Positions 21,721 through 34,557 of a stretch of DNA of 64,000 bases are shown in pieces. Where the stretch lies: contig NC_133531.1 in NCBI RefSeq assembly GCF_048544455.1, positions 67,370,099 to 67,434,098 on the forward strand, read 5' to 3'. The DNA is from Silene latifolia. Taxonomy: Eukaryota; Streptophyta; Magnoliopsida; Caryophyllales; Caryophyllaceae. The stretch's first letter is position 1. Every line of letters begins with the position of its first letter. Under the pieces are notes generated by a model. It worked only from the letters and a program-made list of their open reading frames with translations. It was not told the DNA's origin and did no database searches. A program made the position numbers and the translations under genes.

Positions 21721-22705
21721 CTCGATAACAATTTGCACCACATAATGCATTTGGCTTGTAATGTGGAAGACATCATTTAAAATCTACAAAAATTCCATAT
21801 GCAAAACAAATTGTTTGGTTTGAATAAAACCAAGAAGCAACTACTATTTAATTGGTAGAGCAAAGGGTGGATATCGACATGTAATGGTGTTCATCTATTG
21901 ATGTCAATAATATAAATGATAAAATGAATAAGACTTATAGTTAAATGGAATAAACGGGGAATTTCAAATGGTAGAATTAATTTCCTAAAAAAAAAATGTA
22001 GAAGTAACAAACTCATAGATGAGCGGAGTAAATAGTAGAATGTTGATAGTTTTTTTAATTAAATTGCCCAATTATTTGTTTTGACATTTAAGAAGCAAAT
22101 ATAGATATGAAAATCGCTAATTAAATTTGGTAGGGTTTTATAAGTGGAATTTACTTAAGAGATGTCACATATGTTTTAGATGGTTTAAGAAGATGCCATG
22201 TCACATTGTTCAAGCTAGCCTTTTTATATTGTTTATAGATTATAGATAGATATAACATGTCACCACATATAAGAGATTCATATTATCATTTTATATTACA
22301 CACCATAATAGAAAAAGGAAAAACCCGACAAAAATGAAAGTATTCAAGCCAAAAGAAAAGTGTAAACATTACCATTATTTTCTAATTTCATGTAATGTTA
22401 TTGATATGTGAGTATGTCACCCTCCTACAATTCGAAAACAAACACAAAATAATAACTAAATTAGATTCTAACTATTAATTCAAAACATAATAAGGATAAA
22501 AATCGAAATAATACATTTAGTTCTCTATGTATTTTTTACCTACCGACTTTTCTAATAAAAATAAAAATTAGAATTTTTGTGATATTTATATAAGATTATT
22601 TTTGTAATTAATTCTCCTTTTAATTTCAACAATTTATTTGGAGGAAGAAGAAAAATTTTGTGAATGAAGGGAAGATTAAAAATTATCATAACATAATTAC
22701 TAATA

Positions 22706-22909
22706 CATTTTTTTTTTTTTTTTTTTTGGTGTTGACCAGGAGTATCCCCTACCGACAGCTGGGGCAATCTCCTTCGGGGTACTGAAGGCAATTTAATGGG
22801 TTGACCCCTCCCAAGTTTGGCTTTTTCATTCGAAAGAGTCAGGAATCGAACCCCTGACCACTTGTTTAAGAGATGAGAGCCCTTACCACTCACACCAGCC
22901 AACTTTGGT
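22706..22909 (-). mobile_element. tRNA-derived SINE with perfect target duplications
   Basis: On the minus strand the element starts at 22909, has an A-box-like TGGTGTGAGTGGTAAGGG, a B-box GGTTCGATTCC, a tRNA-unrelated body and a 3' A-run (plus-strand T-run near 22711-22729). ACATAATTACTAATA (15 bp) directly repeats at 22691-22705 and 22910-22924. The two boxes form an internal RNA polymerase III promoter. The perfect 15-bp duplication suggests fairly recent insertion. Confidence 0.92.
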
Positions 22910-24304
22910 ACATAATTACTAATAATGGTGATTAATAATATCTATAAAATACTATTAAAAGCCTAATCTAAAATGAAACATAAAGGCCACATAGACAAAT
23001 CCATGTAGGATTAAGAAAAGCCACGTCTGATTTTAGATTGCCACGTCTGTCTTGCTTTTGCCTCCTCTATCAATAGACATCAATCCCATTAACCCCTCCC
23101 CAATTATCAATCCTATGAATCCCGTATTACCTATGTCTCTCCCTCCCGTCGTTGGTATGGCCGGAAACCACCTGCCAATAGCTCAACCCGGTGCCTGACG
23201 AAGGTTAACGCTGCCCCTCTACCGAAACAGCCCACCCACTGCCCATATTAAACCGTTTTGTGTGACGAGGAAGAGCCAATCAACCGCCCGCGCCTACCTT
23301 GCCGGAAATCCCCTTCTCGCCGGCCGATATGCCACGGGTTATTCCCGATTGTCCTTTACGGTCGTGGTGGCTACGGAATGTCCACGGGTGTCAGGTACCG
23401 GTCTATTGGTTCCATATTTTCATATTCCTCTTTAATTTGTTCACTAAATATTTAATTGAATACATATTGATTACGTATGGCTGGCACTGACTGTTTGTCT
23501 TCCTAAACCGTCGTCATGTTATTATATGATTAAATTTTTGAGTTTATTGCATTCCAAAACTCCATCTCGGTTCGCTTCCCTTTTGTTTCATTCTCACCCC
23601 GCTTTCAACGTCTCAATTTTTCCCTGCCTTCAATGTTGCGTTATTCCTTGGAGGTATTCACTTCGTACAATTCCATATAACCATCTATTGGACTATTTTG
23701 GTTGTTACTAATTTAACTATGGCTTCGTTTTATCGTTCCTTGATTTTTTCCTAAAGGTGGTACTACGCCGATATATTAATAACCCGTCATTGATCGTCTT
23801 TGTTGCGGTATTTCTCGTATTTAGTATATTATTTGGCAGCTAATATAGTTCCCAACTCTCATTATCGTGATGTCTTTGAGTTGTAATGCTACCCACCTAT
23901 TGTAGATGAGTCCCAACTCTCATTATCAGTCCCTCCTATTATTCTCATATATTCTATGCCTTACTACTTAATACCATTAGTGTGATGGAAATTAATTTGA
24001 TGTCAAACTTAGTTTTCGTTTTTCTCTATCGTCTGAATCCTCTCACTTTCTAACACAAAGATTGTTGTCCAATGTTCAGTAAACACAGGAAGACCAAAAG
24101 TTGCGCACAATCAGAGTAGGAGTATACGGAAACAATAACGAGCAACTGTTGATGACGGTAAATCATGACTGTTAACTATCAATGTAGAAACCGTTTATCA
24201 CCTTAATTTCTAATTAAATTGGCTGATCCTACTTTCGGTTTTTATCCTACGGTGCAGATTGAGTATTTATTTTACTTTCCTTTGCTATGCCCTATTTCTG
24301 TTAG

Positions 24305-25250
24305 TTTAGATGATGTTGATCCATCAAATGATAGTCTAGAATGATAACCTACGTGTGTTGTACCGAAATCAAATTTAAATGGTAAAATGACAGTTGGTGT
24401 ATAGTTTCAAATTCTTTTAACAATGGCCTCAATTTTGTTGTTTGTTAGTATTGAATTTAAGAAGGAACTCAAGCATGAGAGGGAGATGATGAGCTGTTCA
24501 TTTAATTTCTTTATTACTTGGTATGAGACTATCAGTGCTTTTGGAGTTGGGCTCTTCCTTGGTCAGTTTTTATGTTCATTATTTGCAAAGTGTCTACTTT
24601 GTGTTTAGTGGTCAACCTGAACAATGCTATCCTCCATCCTTGAAAAAAGTGTATTCTTTAGTCCTTGGTTGTGTCTGGAAATAGAATAACAAATCCCTTA
24701 GATGAGAAATTATTCATCTTGAAGAAGAGAGTACAATCATGCGGTAGGTAAGTGAGCAGTTCATGATATGTGTGCAAAGTTAAAGGACGTAATTAGCAGC
24801 ATATAAGTATCTAATGATTTTAACTCGCTGTTTATGTGCTCAGTTTCATTTATTCTTGTACTAGGGTTCTTTCTTTTTGACACTTATCTTTATTACTTTA
24901 ATCTGTTCTGGATGAATTGGCTTAGTTGAACAAGTTCTTTTTGACATTGAAATGGGAAATGGAAAATGGAGATGGATTGGGTAGCGAGCAGGGAGGAGAC
25001 AAAATTTGGATTGTTGATGACGTAGCCTGTCATTTTGTGTAGTACGATTCAAGAGCTGTTTGACAAGTGGAACTTTTGCTCCTTCCCTATTCCTTTTCTC
25101 ATTTTCTGTATCTGATGTTGATCCATCAAATGATTGTCTAGAATGCTAACCTAGGTTTGTTGTGCCGAAACCAAATTTTAATGGTAAAATGACAGTTGGT
25201 GTACAGTTTCAAGTTCTTGTAACAATGGCCTCAATTTTGTTGTGTGTTTT
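24305..25250 (+). repeat. 130-bp direct repeat, two copies 805 bp apart
   Basis: 24305-24450 and 25108-25250 share TGATGTTGATCCATCAAATG, GGTAAAATGACAGTTGGTGT and ACAATGGCCTCAATTTTGTT with about ten differences. Confidence 0.85.
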
Positions 25251-25694
25251 TTCTTTTCTCTTTCTATATTTGCGAGGAAACATACTTTGTTAGCATTGCT
25301 TTTACAGTGAAAAAATGTTTGATTTATGAAACAGTTGAGTCGTATTTGATTCTCAAGGATAGTACTTGGACCATCTTATTTAACTATGAAAATAATGAAT
25401 GACATGCATTGTTAGGAAGTACGCTTTCAAGTAAAAAGAACTCGGACCGTCGTGAGAAGGAACCACAAGCCGAGCCGGCGACAAAAGTAAGTCAGCAACA
25501 CATTCTTAACAACAACAAAGATTCAAGTAAAAAGACTAATGCATAGCAGACGACTGAAACAGATAACAACACAGGAGCAATGCAGGTACTTATAAACCAT
25601 TAATAAAACCAAAAGGATCAAATATAACAACACTAAAAGTGTCTTTCAAACCTACATCAGCAAGATCATTAATAAGATTAGTAGCTATTAACTA

Positions 25695-25911
25695 CTCCCT
25701 CCACTTTTTTTTGTTCACCCCATTTCTTTTTACACACATATTAAGAAAAATTATTAAAGAATGAAAAAATAATAAAAGAGTTGTAAGTGGGGTGAAAAGA
25801 ATGATTAAAAAATGAAAAAGGTAGTCTAAATAAGGAAAGAAGAGAAATGGGGTGAAAATAGATAATTTGCCAAAAAAGGAAAATGGGGTGAAAATAGGTA
25901 ATTGGAGGGAG
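25695..25911. mobile_element. Stowaway-like MITE
   Basis: The element has CTCCCTCC...GGAGGGAG termini flanked by TA at both sides. The interior repeats GGGGTGAAAATAG and its inverse CACCCCATTTCTTTT, making most of the 217 bp foldable. Termini and TA duplication fit Tc1/mariner-type Stowaway elements. Confidence 0.85.
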
Positions 25912-26394
25912 TATTGATTTTCGCCTTACTAACATCATGCATGCTCTTCATAATCGAGTCAGTCACTAATCGGGTTTATGTGGACAACCCCGACATGTTC
26001 TCCCCAGTTGTCGGACCTGCGAGTTCCTCACGTTTCTTCAGCTGGTGATGCGCCCAAAATTGGCAAATCAAAAGCTACAAGATCCGAAAAATTTGATACG
26101 CTTACAACTAACCCTAATTTCCCTAATTATTCAGAATCCTAATTGATTTCGGGGGAGGATAAAGGATGAACGGCGAAATTAAAAAAACGGAGCAAACAGC
26201 ATAAACGGGAACGTATGACACAATACTCTTGAGTCTTGATCAGTTCGTGTGACGGAATACGAACATTTACGGTTCGCAACTTCAAGATCGGATAGGGAGT
26301 TCAAGGAGGAATTGGGGATCTATATTCAGATGCGGTAGTGTTTTGAGGGTATCGTCTAACAAACAAAAAATAGAATAGTTCAAATAACTTAGTT

Positions 26395-27627
26395 GTTAAG
26401 TCTACTTATTTACTCCGTGAGGGAATTGCGTGGAAATTTGGTAACGGAAGATCGATTGACCTTAAGAATGACGCATGGATTTTGGGTAAAAAACCATCTT
26501 TTAAATTACAGATGCCGCATCCAACAATCACTTTTGATGATATTTTGCTAGATTCGACTCACTGGAACAATAAGGTTATTTTCCAAGTTTTTTCAAAAAC
26601 AACAGCAAATAGTATTTGTTCCTTAGAGTTTCCTCATCAACCTACGGATGATTATATTTATTGGAAATTTACGGAAGATGGATTGTACTCGACTTGCTCT
26701 GGTTACTCGTTTCTTCTTGGGAAAAATCAACCTGCAGCTTCTTCTACTTTGCATTTACATTCTGATTTCCAGTGGAAATGGATCTGGAAACTCCCTTGTC
26801 AGCCTCATATCAAGATTTTTCTTTGGAAAATCGCCCATCAAATTTTACCAACAGCTGACGCGCTAATAAGAAGGGGCATGGATGTTAACCCTTCTTGTTG
26901 TTTTTGTCATCTGGCTTCTGAAAATTTGGCACACCTTTTCCGCGACTGTGATGTAATTAAACATGTCTGGCTTGCTAGCTCTCTTGGTATTCGATCTGAT
27001 CAGGTAACCAACTTACCCTTTCTGCCATGGTTTAATAACTTCTTTAGACTTTTAATCCGAACAGGATCCGGGATAGCTGGCACAAGCTTGCATTTTCCTC
27101 TCCTCCTTTTTGCTATCTGGAAGCATAGAAACAATGTAATCTTCCGCAATTGCCCTGTGAATCCCGTTGCCATTTTACGAGAGTTCGATATGCTTTTCAA
27201 ACAGCAACTTGATTTTATAGCCCGCGTTACTAGGAATGAACTCGGTCCTTCTCAGCAAGCTGATTGCAGTCCCCATCTCGCTTCACTACATCTTCAGCAT
27301 TGCTTTAGAATTGATGTGCTTTTCAATAAACCAAGCCGGAGTTGCTCATTTCGAATCTGCAGCAACAACCATATCACTCATGAAGTTCCTTTTTGTTTCT
27401 GTTTTTCTCATCTTCAAGCTACCTCTATCGCTTTACTAGAAGCTTTGACTCATGCCTCCTCTTGTAGGCTGAAGAATGTGCTGTTCAGAATCAGCAACAC
27501 ACGACTTTTCCAGTTGCTTACTAAAAGTGACGGGTGTAAAGTCCCTATAGCTGTTTTTAGTAGTATTTGTCGTATTAAGTTTTTTCTTTCTAGTAATCAA
27601 ACCTGGTATGTTACTTGTTTTCTGTAA
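26395..27627 (+). pseudogene. LINE ORF2 C-terminal part: zinc-binding (zf-RVT) and tail region
   Basis: The frame is open from the truncation point to TAA at 27627, about 410 codons. Early residues give AWKFGNGRSIDLKNDAWI, the conserved linker before the zf-RVT domain. The domain follows: FLWKIAHQILPTADALIRRG then CCFCHLASENLAHLFRDC, with the Cys/His pattern of plant L1-like elements, and LFAIWKHRNNVIF. The C-terminal 150 residues occupy the place of the RNase H-like domain of such proteins but show no clear catalytic set. It lacks endonuclease and reverse transcriptase domains and cannot be functional alone. No stop lies inside, suggesting recent insertion. Confidence 0.82.
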
Positions 27628-27691
27628 TTCGTTCTTGATATATATATAATGCTAGTACACCTTTGTCAAAAAAAAAAAAAAAAAAAAAAAT
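26395..27691 (+). mobile_element. 5'-truncated L1-type LINE
   Basis: The 1.3-kb insertion ends in a run of about 23 A and is flanked by the 11-bp direct repeat ATAACTTAGTT (26384-26394 and 27692-27702). It starts inside the second reading frame and carries only the region downstream of the reverse transcriptase core. Confidence 0.88.
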
Positions 27692-27702
27692 ATAACTTAG
27701 TT

Positions 27703-28222
27703 ACAATAAAACTTCAAATAAAATAATTAATTAATACCGGCATTAAATCGTAGACACTATTCCAATATTATCCAAAAAAGAGATGGGCCACCTTCTGAAA
27801 AGCCGTATCATATATACATCAAACAATCTCCAACAAACGGGAAACAATAGACGTTCAACTGTGGCCCCTATCGTACCCATACAAATACACAATATCAAAG
27901 TTTTTTGCTCAACCATAGCAAAATCAAACTAAATTTGTCAGTCCAAATTAGTCCAACACTATCGCACTTCACATTTACACAAACGACTACTCCAACATCT
28001 TTGCCCCGGACAAATAAGGGAATATAAAACCGATGGGAACATCTACTGTTGTGTGAAATGGAATTATGTGATGCAAAACCAACAACTACAAATATATTGA
28101 ACTATAATGGAATAGAGAAATAACAAAACAACCTATACAAGCAACTTAAATAGCAACACACTAACGACTCAATACAAGACAATCAGAAGACAAACCCAAA
28201 CAACTAACTAAAAACAAAGAAA
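27703..28222. other. AT-rich region without recognised features
   Basis: No reading frame or repeat boundary was seen between the LINE target duplication and the hairpin at 28223. Confidence 0.45.
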
Positions 28223-29261
28223 CCCGTGATTCCCACGGGTCCCAAAACTAGTACTACCATTAAATAAAAGAAGTATATGTTACATAAATATGATAGATTC
28301 ATATCCAAAGTTGTAAGTGGAAAATAAAAAGTTTATATTAATTTATTTTTTGTGCTTGTTGTATTAATTTATTTAAGAATAATGATATTAATGACATTTT
28401 TGTTAGACATTTTAGTACATTCTATGCATATATAAAATGGTTAATTTAGTAAATTTACATTGTATAGATTAGTGTTATGTCATAATTAAATTTTTGCCAT
28501 GTCATAATAAATTTTTGTCATGTGCATTGTTTACGTGACTTTAATTGGTCATTTTAGGGTAACCTTTTAATAATATTTATAGATTACTAGGCTAAAACCT
28601 ATATGACCCGTTAAATTAAAGAGAGGTAAATCAATATTAAGGGTTGAAGATGGTTGTACTTATTTATTGACTTGTAATATTGGATACTCACATGTTTTAC
28701 TTATTAAATCTAGAAAGTGGACAATAATTTTGAGATAAATTATAAGAGAAATAACAATAAAATTGAAATGAAAGGAGTAAAAATATATAATCCTACATCA
28801 TCTGAAATTGGACTAAGGCCCTGTTCTTTTGGACTTAAAGTCACTCTTTTTAAGTTAAGTACAACAAAATTAAGTTAAGTTCAGAAAAATTCAGCTCCTA
28901 TAAGTTAAGTTAAGTTAAGTTCAGCAAAATTAAGTTCAGAAAAGTTCAGCAAAATTAAGTTAAGCAAAATTATAAGTTTCATAATATTGACGAGTTTTAC
29001 GAAAAAGATACGATTTTCGTTCAAATCGATTGTATAAACAACGCGAGATTAATTATTATTCTATATTTTTTTCAAAAAAAAAAAAACAAAGGTATTTATT
29101 TCAACCCCGAATTCTGACCTATCCCGTAACCCACCCATTAAAACCACACAAAGGCATCAAAACTCCATAATTTTAATCACACCCCACACACTTGATAATT
29201 TTATACGGATGCACACTCTTGGGATACCTGTTATACAACATGAGAACGTTCTAGGGACAAC

Positions 29262-30543
29262 TGTTAGAAATCTATATCTCTATACTCAACATATTCATAT
29301 TATGTAGTATTTTAACTTAGTCATAAAATTAAAGGTGATCTTAAGCATGCAAACTATAGATAAAATAAGGAAGAAATCTTCATTCTTACAATGCTATTTC
29401 GGATCTTAAGGGCACAAGAGAGTTCTCCTACTCTCTTGTTCTTGTGCTCTCCTTAATGGATGAACTAGGATTCAAGTGTAGAATCCCTCCCAAAGTAAAA
29501 TACCCAAGGCAAACTCTTAATCAAATTAATATTATGATTACTAGAACAATATTAATTTAGTGTAAAATTGACCCAAAATAATATTTTGGTCTCTCTTTAA
29601 TTCGGCCAAGAGAGAAGGAAGAGGAAGGTGTTTATCTTTTTAAAACTTCTTATTTTTAGATGTGTTGAATGAATAATAATCACTAGTAAATATCATAGTG
29701 AATATTAGGTAAATAATAGAGCAAAACTCTTGGCGTTTCTCCATCAAAAACCGGGTGGGAGGGGTTTGGTATGGCCAATGCATGACATTTTCTCTTACCC
29801 ATAAAAGTAGGCATGTAAGGCTATAAGTTAGGGCTTATGATTATGCCTTCCACTTAAACAATATTAACACAAATATGCCTAATATCCCCTCCTTATTTTC
29901 GGCACATATGAAGGTAAAATGGGTTCCATTTTATCTTTGTCAATTTGTCAATTTGTCATATGTCACATGTCACATGTCACATAAAATTGTTATGTATTTT
30001 TAACATATTAAAAATCAACGTATTAATAAAAATACGTCATATACAAAAATTGACTTAGTAATTCATAATTACTTGTACCAAAATATTTTATCAATTATAA
30101 ATCACAACATCTTGTATTTATAATAATTTATTCATTCAAATGTAATTGTTTCCTTAAACAATAATTTCATCTAAGTAATGAAACAATTTGATTACTTAGA
30201 CCGTATCTTATTTAATCAGATTATAATGAGATGCGTAAATTTTACTTCCAAAATCGTCCGTCAATTTTTAAGAAATTTAATTGACCCGTATCGTCATACG
30301 ATCAATTAAATGATCAATTAAGAGTGTTACCCTTTAGGTATGACCTAAGGGGATCAACTGGTCACCACCGTCTCACGATAAAGTAATGTCAAACTCTAGT
30401 CGACCAATCATTACCGATATGTGTGGACCGGTTGTGATAAAATATTGCTTCCCAATTGTATTCTTTATAATGAGACTTAAACATGTGATCATCATGATCA
30501 ACAGTTGTGATCGCATTATTGTCGGAGGACACATATTCCAACA
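29262..30543 (-). repeat. 3' LTR of the Copia element
   Basis: In element orientation it runs TGTTGGAATATGTG...ATTTCTAACA. It is 16 bp longer than the 5' copy, mainly because of extra units in the TTTGTCAA and CACATGT repeats near 29940-29985. Confidence 0.92.
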
Positions 30544-30555
30544 ATCTCCCACTTG
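30544..30555 (-). other. Polypurine tract of the Copia element
   Basis: The minus strand reads CAAGTGGGAGAT directly before TGTTGGAATATG, the usual tract and LTR start in plant Copia elements. Confidence 0.88.
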
Positions 30556-33500
30556 TCCTGGACAAGTGTGCGTCACCAATTCTCTTTTCCTATTACTATC
30601 TCCCACTCAATGCAAGGTGTCTTTCAGGTCGTACTTGCAAGTGATCATATCGAGAGTGGTTTCCTCGATCTGGAGAATAAGCGATTGGCCGGATTTATCC
30701 ACCATGGATTCATTCCGAGCGTGGCCACGCATTTCCAGTTCATTACTCCTCGAGTGGCCCTGAGATATTGTTATAACACTGACTAGGGGTGGACAATTCC
30801 TATCGCACTCATTCCCTTCGACTAGCCACAACCATCATAACCCAAAATATGCCCATTTGACCCCATTTACGAAGGTCGTAGTAACATAAATCAAAGTTAA
30901 TCTGAAACTGTGCCATCTTAGGCGAATAGTCTTTAGTCAAAAGAATCGACTCATTAGAATACTATAGTAGCTCTCGCCACGACCAGGCTATATAAATTTG
31001 CCAGAACTCTATAAGCGGTCATAAGGCCCGACATAATGTTCCTGTGATCTGCCTATGTGATCGACTAGTCATTCTCATATGACTCTATGGCACTTGAACT
31101 TGCCATCAATCGCATCACACTCTAGTCACTTCGAGACGTCACCTCATGTAAGTAACTATGGGCAAATACAATGCTAATCCGTGTTCACTTTAACGGGGTT
31201 CAATTGTCTCTACAACCCGTTTGGATATAACAAAGTATAAGGTGAGTTAATAACAACTCAAACGACAAATGTCGACATCACACTCGGGTGGTCAATACTA
31301 ATATTACAACCTTGTGATGTATATCGTAAGTGTGTAAACACTTGTTAATTGCAATAGAAGTTTAACATGTCAAGTGTCCATGTGTTCAAACTTCTTTTTA
31401 TCGCATTTTCCTTTACGTTCATGTTATCTATCATAGCATGAACCTTACCAAATACAAATCTAGGTTCACAACCTCGGTTTCGGCTCCTTTTCTTGAAAGA
31501 ACTTCTTTGTCGATTATCACATAACAAACGAATTTGTGGTGAATGATATAACTTGTACTGATAAAGTATTCTACCCACACACAATGCACTCGGTATATGT
31601 TTTGTAGAATCTTGCAACAATTGTCAAGATGATTAGCCTAGCACTTCTCACAAGTCCTAACATATTAGGAAAAATAGTTTTGAGTAACTTCTTATTCAAC
31701 TGAGTATCTTTCCAAACTTCCTATTTCTCCTTTTAGCTTGAAAAGCTTAGGATTTTCATAAATCCTTACATGTGTTCGAACTGCAATATGTGCAACCTCT
31801 TAACACACAACAGAGTCTTCTTGTCAAACACTGAAATCGCTTATCAAATTCTCCTCGAGAATTCATGACGTTTCTTGTATGGCTCGCCAACGATTCATCA
31901 TGCTTTTATGCATATGAATCATAATTGGACATGGGCATGATTATATCTAATGGCGGAAACATTAGTAACTAATAATCATGAGATCAACCATTCTTAGGTT
32001 CAAGGAACGACCATGACTGCTAATGGCAATTCCGGTTTCATTTACATGAATAACCTACGTTTCTCGTTGATTCGATGTGTATGTCTCAATACTTATCCAA
32101 CATCTCAAGATGTGATTGGATTCATCATAGTCCATTTTCATCCAGAATTGAAAACTCAAATACTCCTTTGTGAAGGAAGGTATTAGCTCGTCATTATTCA
32201 ATGAGTGATGAGTTATAAACTTTTACAAGATGATTGCTCCCACTAAATCCATGTCTTCACATGATAATTTCCAACTCCCACTCAATTCCACATGTTTCGA
32301 AATTGACTACTCAATCGAAACATTTCAAGAATTGGAATATATATTGCATTGCCAAGTTATTAAGATAAAACCATAAATGTTCCCATCATATCCTTTCAAA
32401 ATACCTATTTTGAAGTGGTCTCATCTTAACCTTATGGAAAGAGATTTTAATCTCTAACTTATTCATATAATAATGATGTGTAGCAATGTCATTATTTAAA
32501 TATAAATAATATCTAAAACACGTCCTTCGAAATACCCTTTTGGAAGGAGGTTTAACCATTTCATTTTCATAATGAGGTTAAGTAATGACATTAGCGTGGT
32601 TAAAACTTAGCTATTGAAGATATCGGTATATCAATCCTTGCAACCTCTAGTCATAAATCTTGTTTATTTTCTAGGATGTTACTTTGATTCATTTAGGCTC
32701 TTAAGTAAATATCAAGGTTGAAACTATTGGTCAAAATTTATCATAAACTAGTCAAAACTCTTGTTAAGACTTAACATTAGTCATTTTTCTTCCAAAACTT
32801 TCTTTTGGTCTCCTCATGTAGTTATCTTGAGAAAATATTCCTTTGATTACTTCACTTGGTCTCTTTTGTCATGTAGCTTTATTTGAGACCATAGATCTCA
32901 TCTATTGGGTATACTATATAAATAGATATACCTTTATTCAAATCATTCTTCCTTGCGTAGATCTCGTATACACAAGTACACAAATTTATCATGGTGTTGT
33001 GTCCTCATTTTCTCCCACTCTATCTTTAGAATAAATACACTAGAGATTCAAAGATAGCTTATGGGACACAAATAATGATTTGAAGTATAAGGAGGACTAT
33101 CTCATAGGTTTGACTAATAGTTTTAGATTTTGTAAGTGTACTTGGTTGATTGACATTCCTTCAAGAGAGTTCATAAACTCAATGACACTTTGTAAATGAT
33201 CATACACAAGCCTTAAGCATGTGGACATATAACATATGGACATATAATGAATCCCATCATTATAATTGTCTATTAGATCACTTTAAGTGAATAATCATAT
33301 GTTTCTATGAGCAAGCATGTAAAGACGAATTTTAGAACAAGGATAAAACGATAAAACGGGTGACTTGGGTTGCAAACCAAGCCACCATTATCCAAAATAC
33401 AACCAATTATCCAAAATACATTTCCATGTCGAACACGGAAATTAAAAGGTTCTAAAATCCGAAACATAATTAAAATAAGACAATAAAAAGCAAAGCTTCA

Positions 33501-33660
33501 TGGAAGCTATTCCTAGCTTCTCGATGGTTTCTCAAGCTTGCTTTTCTTTTCCCTTATCTTTGCTTGGTGGAGGCCCTATTTACAATAAAAAGGGAGATAC
33601 ATTATCACAACTTTGTATCACAATACCATAGTTGAATTAGAAACATAAAAGAAAGGATAG
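30556..33660 (-). other. Copia internal region downstream of gag, no pol recognised
   Basis: Both strands were scanned by frame: only short frames (77-125 codons near 30373-30831, 91 codons at 31620-31345) occur and none shows protease, integrase, reverse transcriptase or RNase H motifs. It may be replaced or heavily diverged sequence. Confidence 0.55.
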
Positions 33661-34557
33661 TCATTTACCTACTGGAGTAATCTTTCCAGCCTTAATATCA
33701 CCAAGGAATTTGGAACAATTTCTTTTCCAATGTCCAACACCATTACAATAATGGCATTTATCAAGAGGACCCTTCTTGATTTTTGAAGTGCTAGCTTCAC
33801 AAGTCTTAGCTTTGGTGAAAGTGGGAGCTTGTTTCTTACCCTTCCTCTCATTCTTCTTGAACTTCCCCTTGCTTTTGGTGCTAATGTTAAGCACATCCTT
33901 GGGTGGGTTCACATTTAACCCCATGTCCCTTTCGGCTTGCACAAGTAACTTGTGCAATTCTTCAAGAGACACGTCCTTGTCTTGCATGTTAAAATTCACC
34001 CGGAATTGAACATACGCTTTGACTTTGGATAAGGAGTGTAGAATCCTATCTACAACAAGTTCTTTGGGGATTTCAACCTTTTGAATCTTCAAGGTCTCGA
34101 CTAGCTCCATAAGTTTGAGCACATGAGGGCTAACCTTTTGGCCCTCTTTGAAGTCTAGATCAAAGAATGCCACGGCCGCCTCATATTGGACGATTTGCGG
34201 AGTTTGTGAAAACATTGTCACAAGCTTGGAGTAAATCTCATTAGCGGTGCCCATCTTAAAGGCTCTCCTTTGGAGATCCGCCTCCATCGCAAAGATCAAC
34301 ACGTTTTTCATTGCGGCGGATTCCTTATGGTAAGCCTCATATACTTCCCTTGTGGCGGCGGTCGACCTAGTATTAGGTTCGGGTGGAGAGGCCTCGGAAA
34401 GGTAACGAAGCTTGTCGTCACCTTGGGCGGCTAGTTTGAGTTGGGCATCCCAATCGGAGAAATTTGACCCATTCTTTTCAAGTTTACATCGATCCATAAA
34501 GGATCGGAGCCATGAAGTATTAGTGAGAGGCGTGGCGTTGGTGTTTGGATTTGCCAT
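33661..34557 (-). CDS. Copia-type gag protein with zinc knuckle
   Basis: A complete 298-residue frame starts at ATG 34557 (MANPNTNATPLTNTSWLRSF) and ends at TAA 33661. Residues about 25-200 form the capsid domain found in plant Copia gag (NFSDWDAQLKLAAQGDDKL, an acidic/helical middle, VDRILHSLSKVKAYVQF). A Lys-rich segment follows (KGKFKKNERKGKKQ), then a CCHC zinc knuckle, CHYCNGVGHWKRNC, near residues 269-282, which binds RNA. In autonomous Copia elements this frame usually continues into protease within one polyprotein; here it ends 16 residues after the knuckle. There are no internal stops or shifts, so the protein may still be made. Its conservation while pol is missing points to a gag-only element. 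Confidence 0.9.
   Translation of the reverse strand: MANPNTNATPLTNTSWLRSFMDRCKLEKNGSNFSDWDAQLKLAAQGDDKLRYLSEASPPEPNTRSTAATREVYEAYHKESAAMKNVLIFAMEADLQRRAFKMGTANEIYSKLVTMFSQTPQIVQYEAAVAFFDLDFKEGQKVSPHVLKLMELVETLKIQKVEIPKELVVDRILHSLSKVKAYVQFRVNFNMQDKDVSLEELHKLLVQAERDMGLNVNPPKDVLNISTKSKGKFKKNERKGKKQAPTFTKAKTCEASTSKIKKGPLDKCHYCNGVGHWKRNCSKFLGDIKAGKITPVGK

Larger units (their letters stand above)
18552..22235 (+). mobile_element. Possible rolling-circle-like or other AT-rich repeat with CCCGTG...CACGGG end
   Basis: The left end is inferred from AACTAGTTTTGTTACCCGTG with a hairpin CCCGTG-AGAATG-CACGGG at 18568-18585. The same motif occurs reversed at 28223-28250. The right end is placed near AGCCTTTTTATATTG at about 22220 because a similar phrase (AGGCTTTTAATAG, inverted) occurs at 22937. 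No coding capacity is seen. The interior holds two old duplications and a MITE. Class and exact borders are uncertain. Confidence 0.3.
22935..28255 (-). mobile_element. Possible mirror-image element with CACGGG...CCCGTG end, host of later insertions
   Basis: On the minus strand the right end reads ACTAGTTTTGGGACCCGTG with hairpin CCCGTG-GGAAT-CACGGG at 28239-28223, matching the left end of the element at 18552. The other end is tentatively the AGGCTTTTAATAG phrase near 22955. It contains a Stowaway-like MITE, an L1 LINE and an internal duplication. The 23.1-23.4 kb part is GC-rich, unlike its surroundings, and might be captured gene sequence, but no protein family was recognised. Confidence 0.28.

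Noticed and set aside
22706-22909. Possible functional tRNA gene from A and B boxes
   Set aside because: No cloverleaf, an unrelated body, an A-tail and target duplications identify a SINE.
23258-23490. GC-rich frames that might be a gene
   Set aside because: Short, overlapping in two frames, no start context or known domain; left as a possible captured fragment.
30373-30831. Frames on both strands at the Copia LTR/internal border
   Set aside because: They straddle the polypurine tract and LTR end and have no domain similarity.
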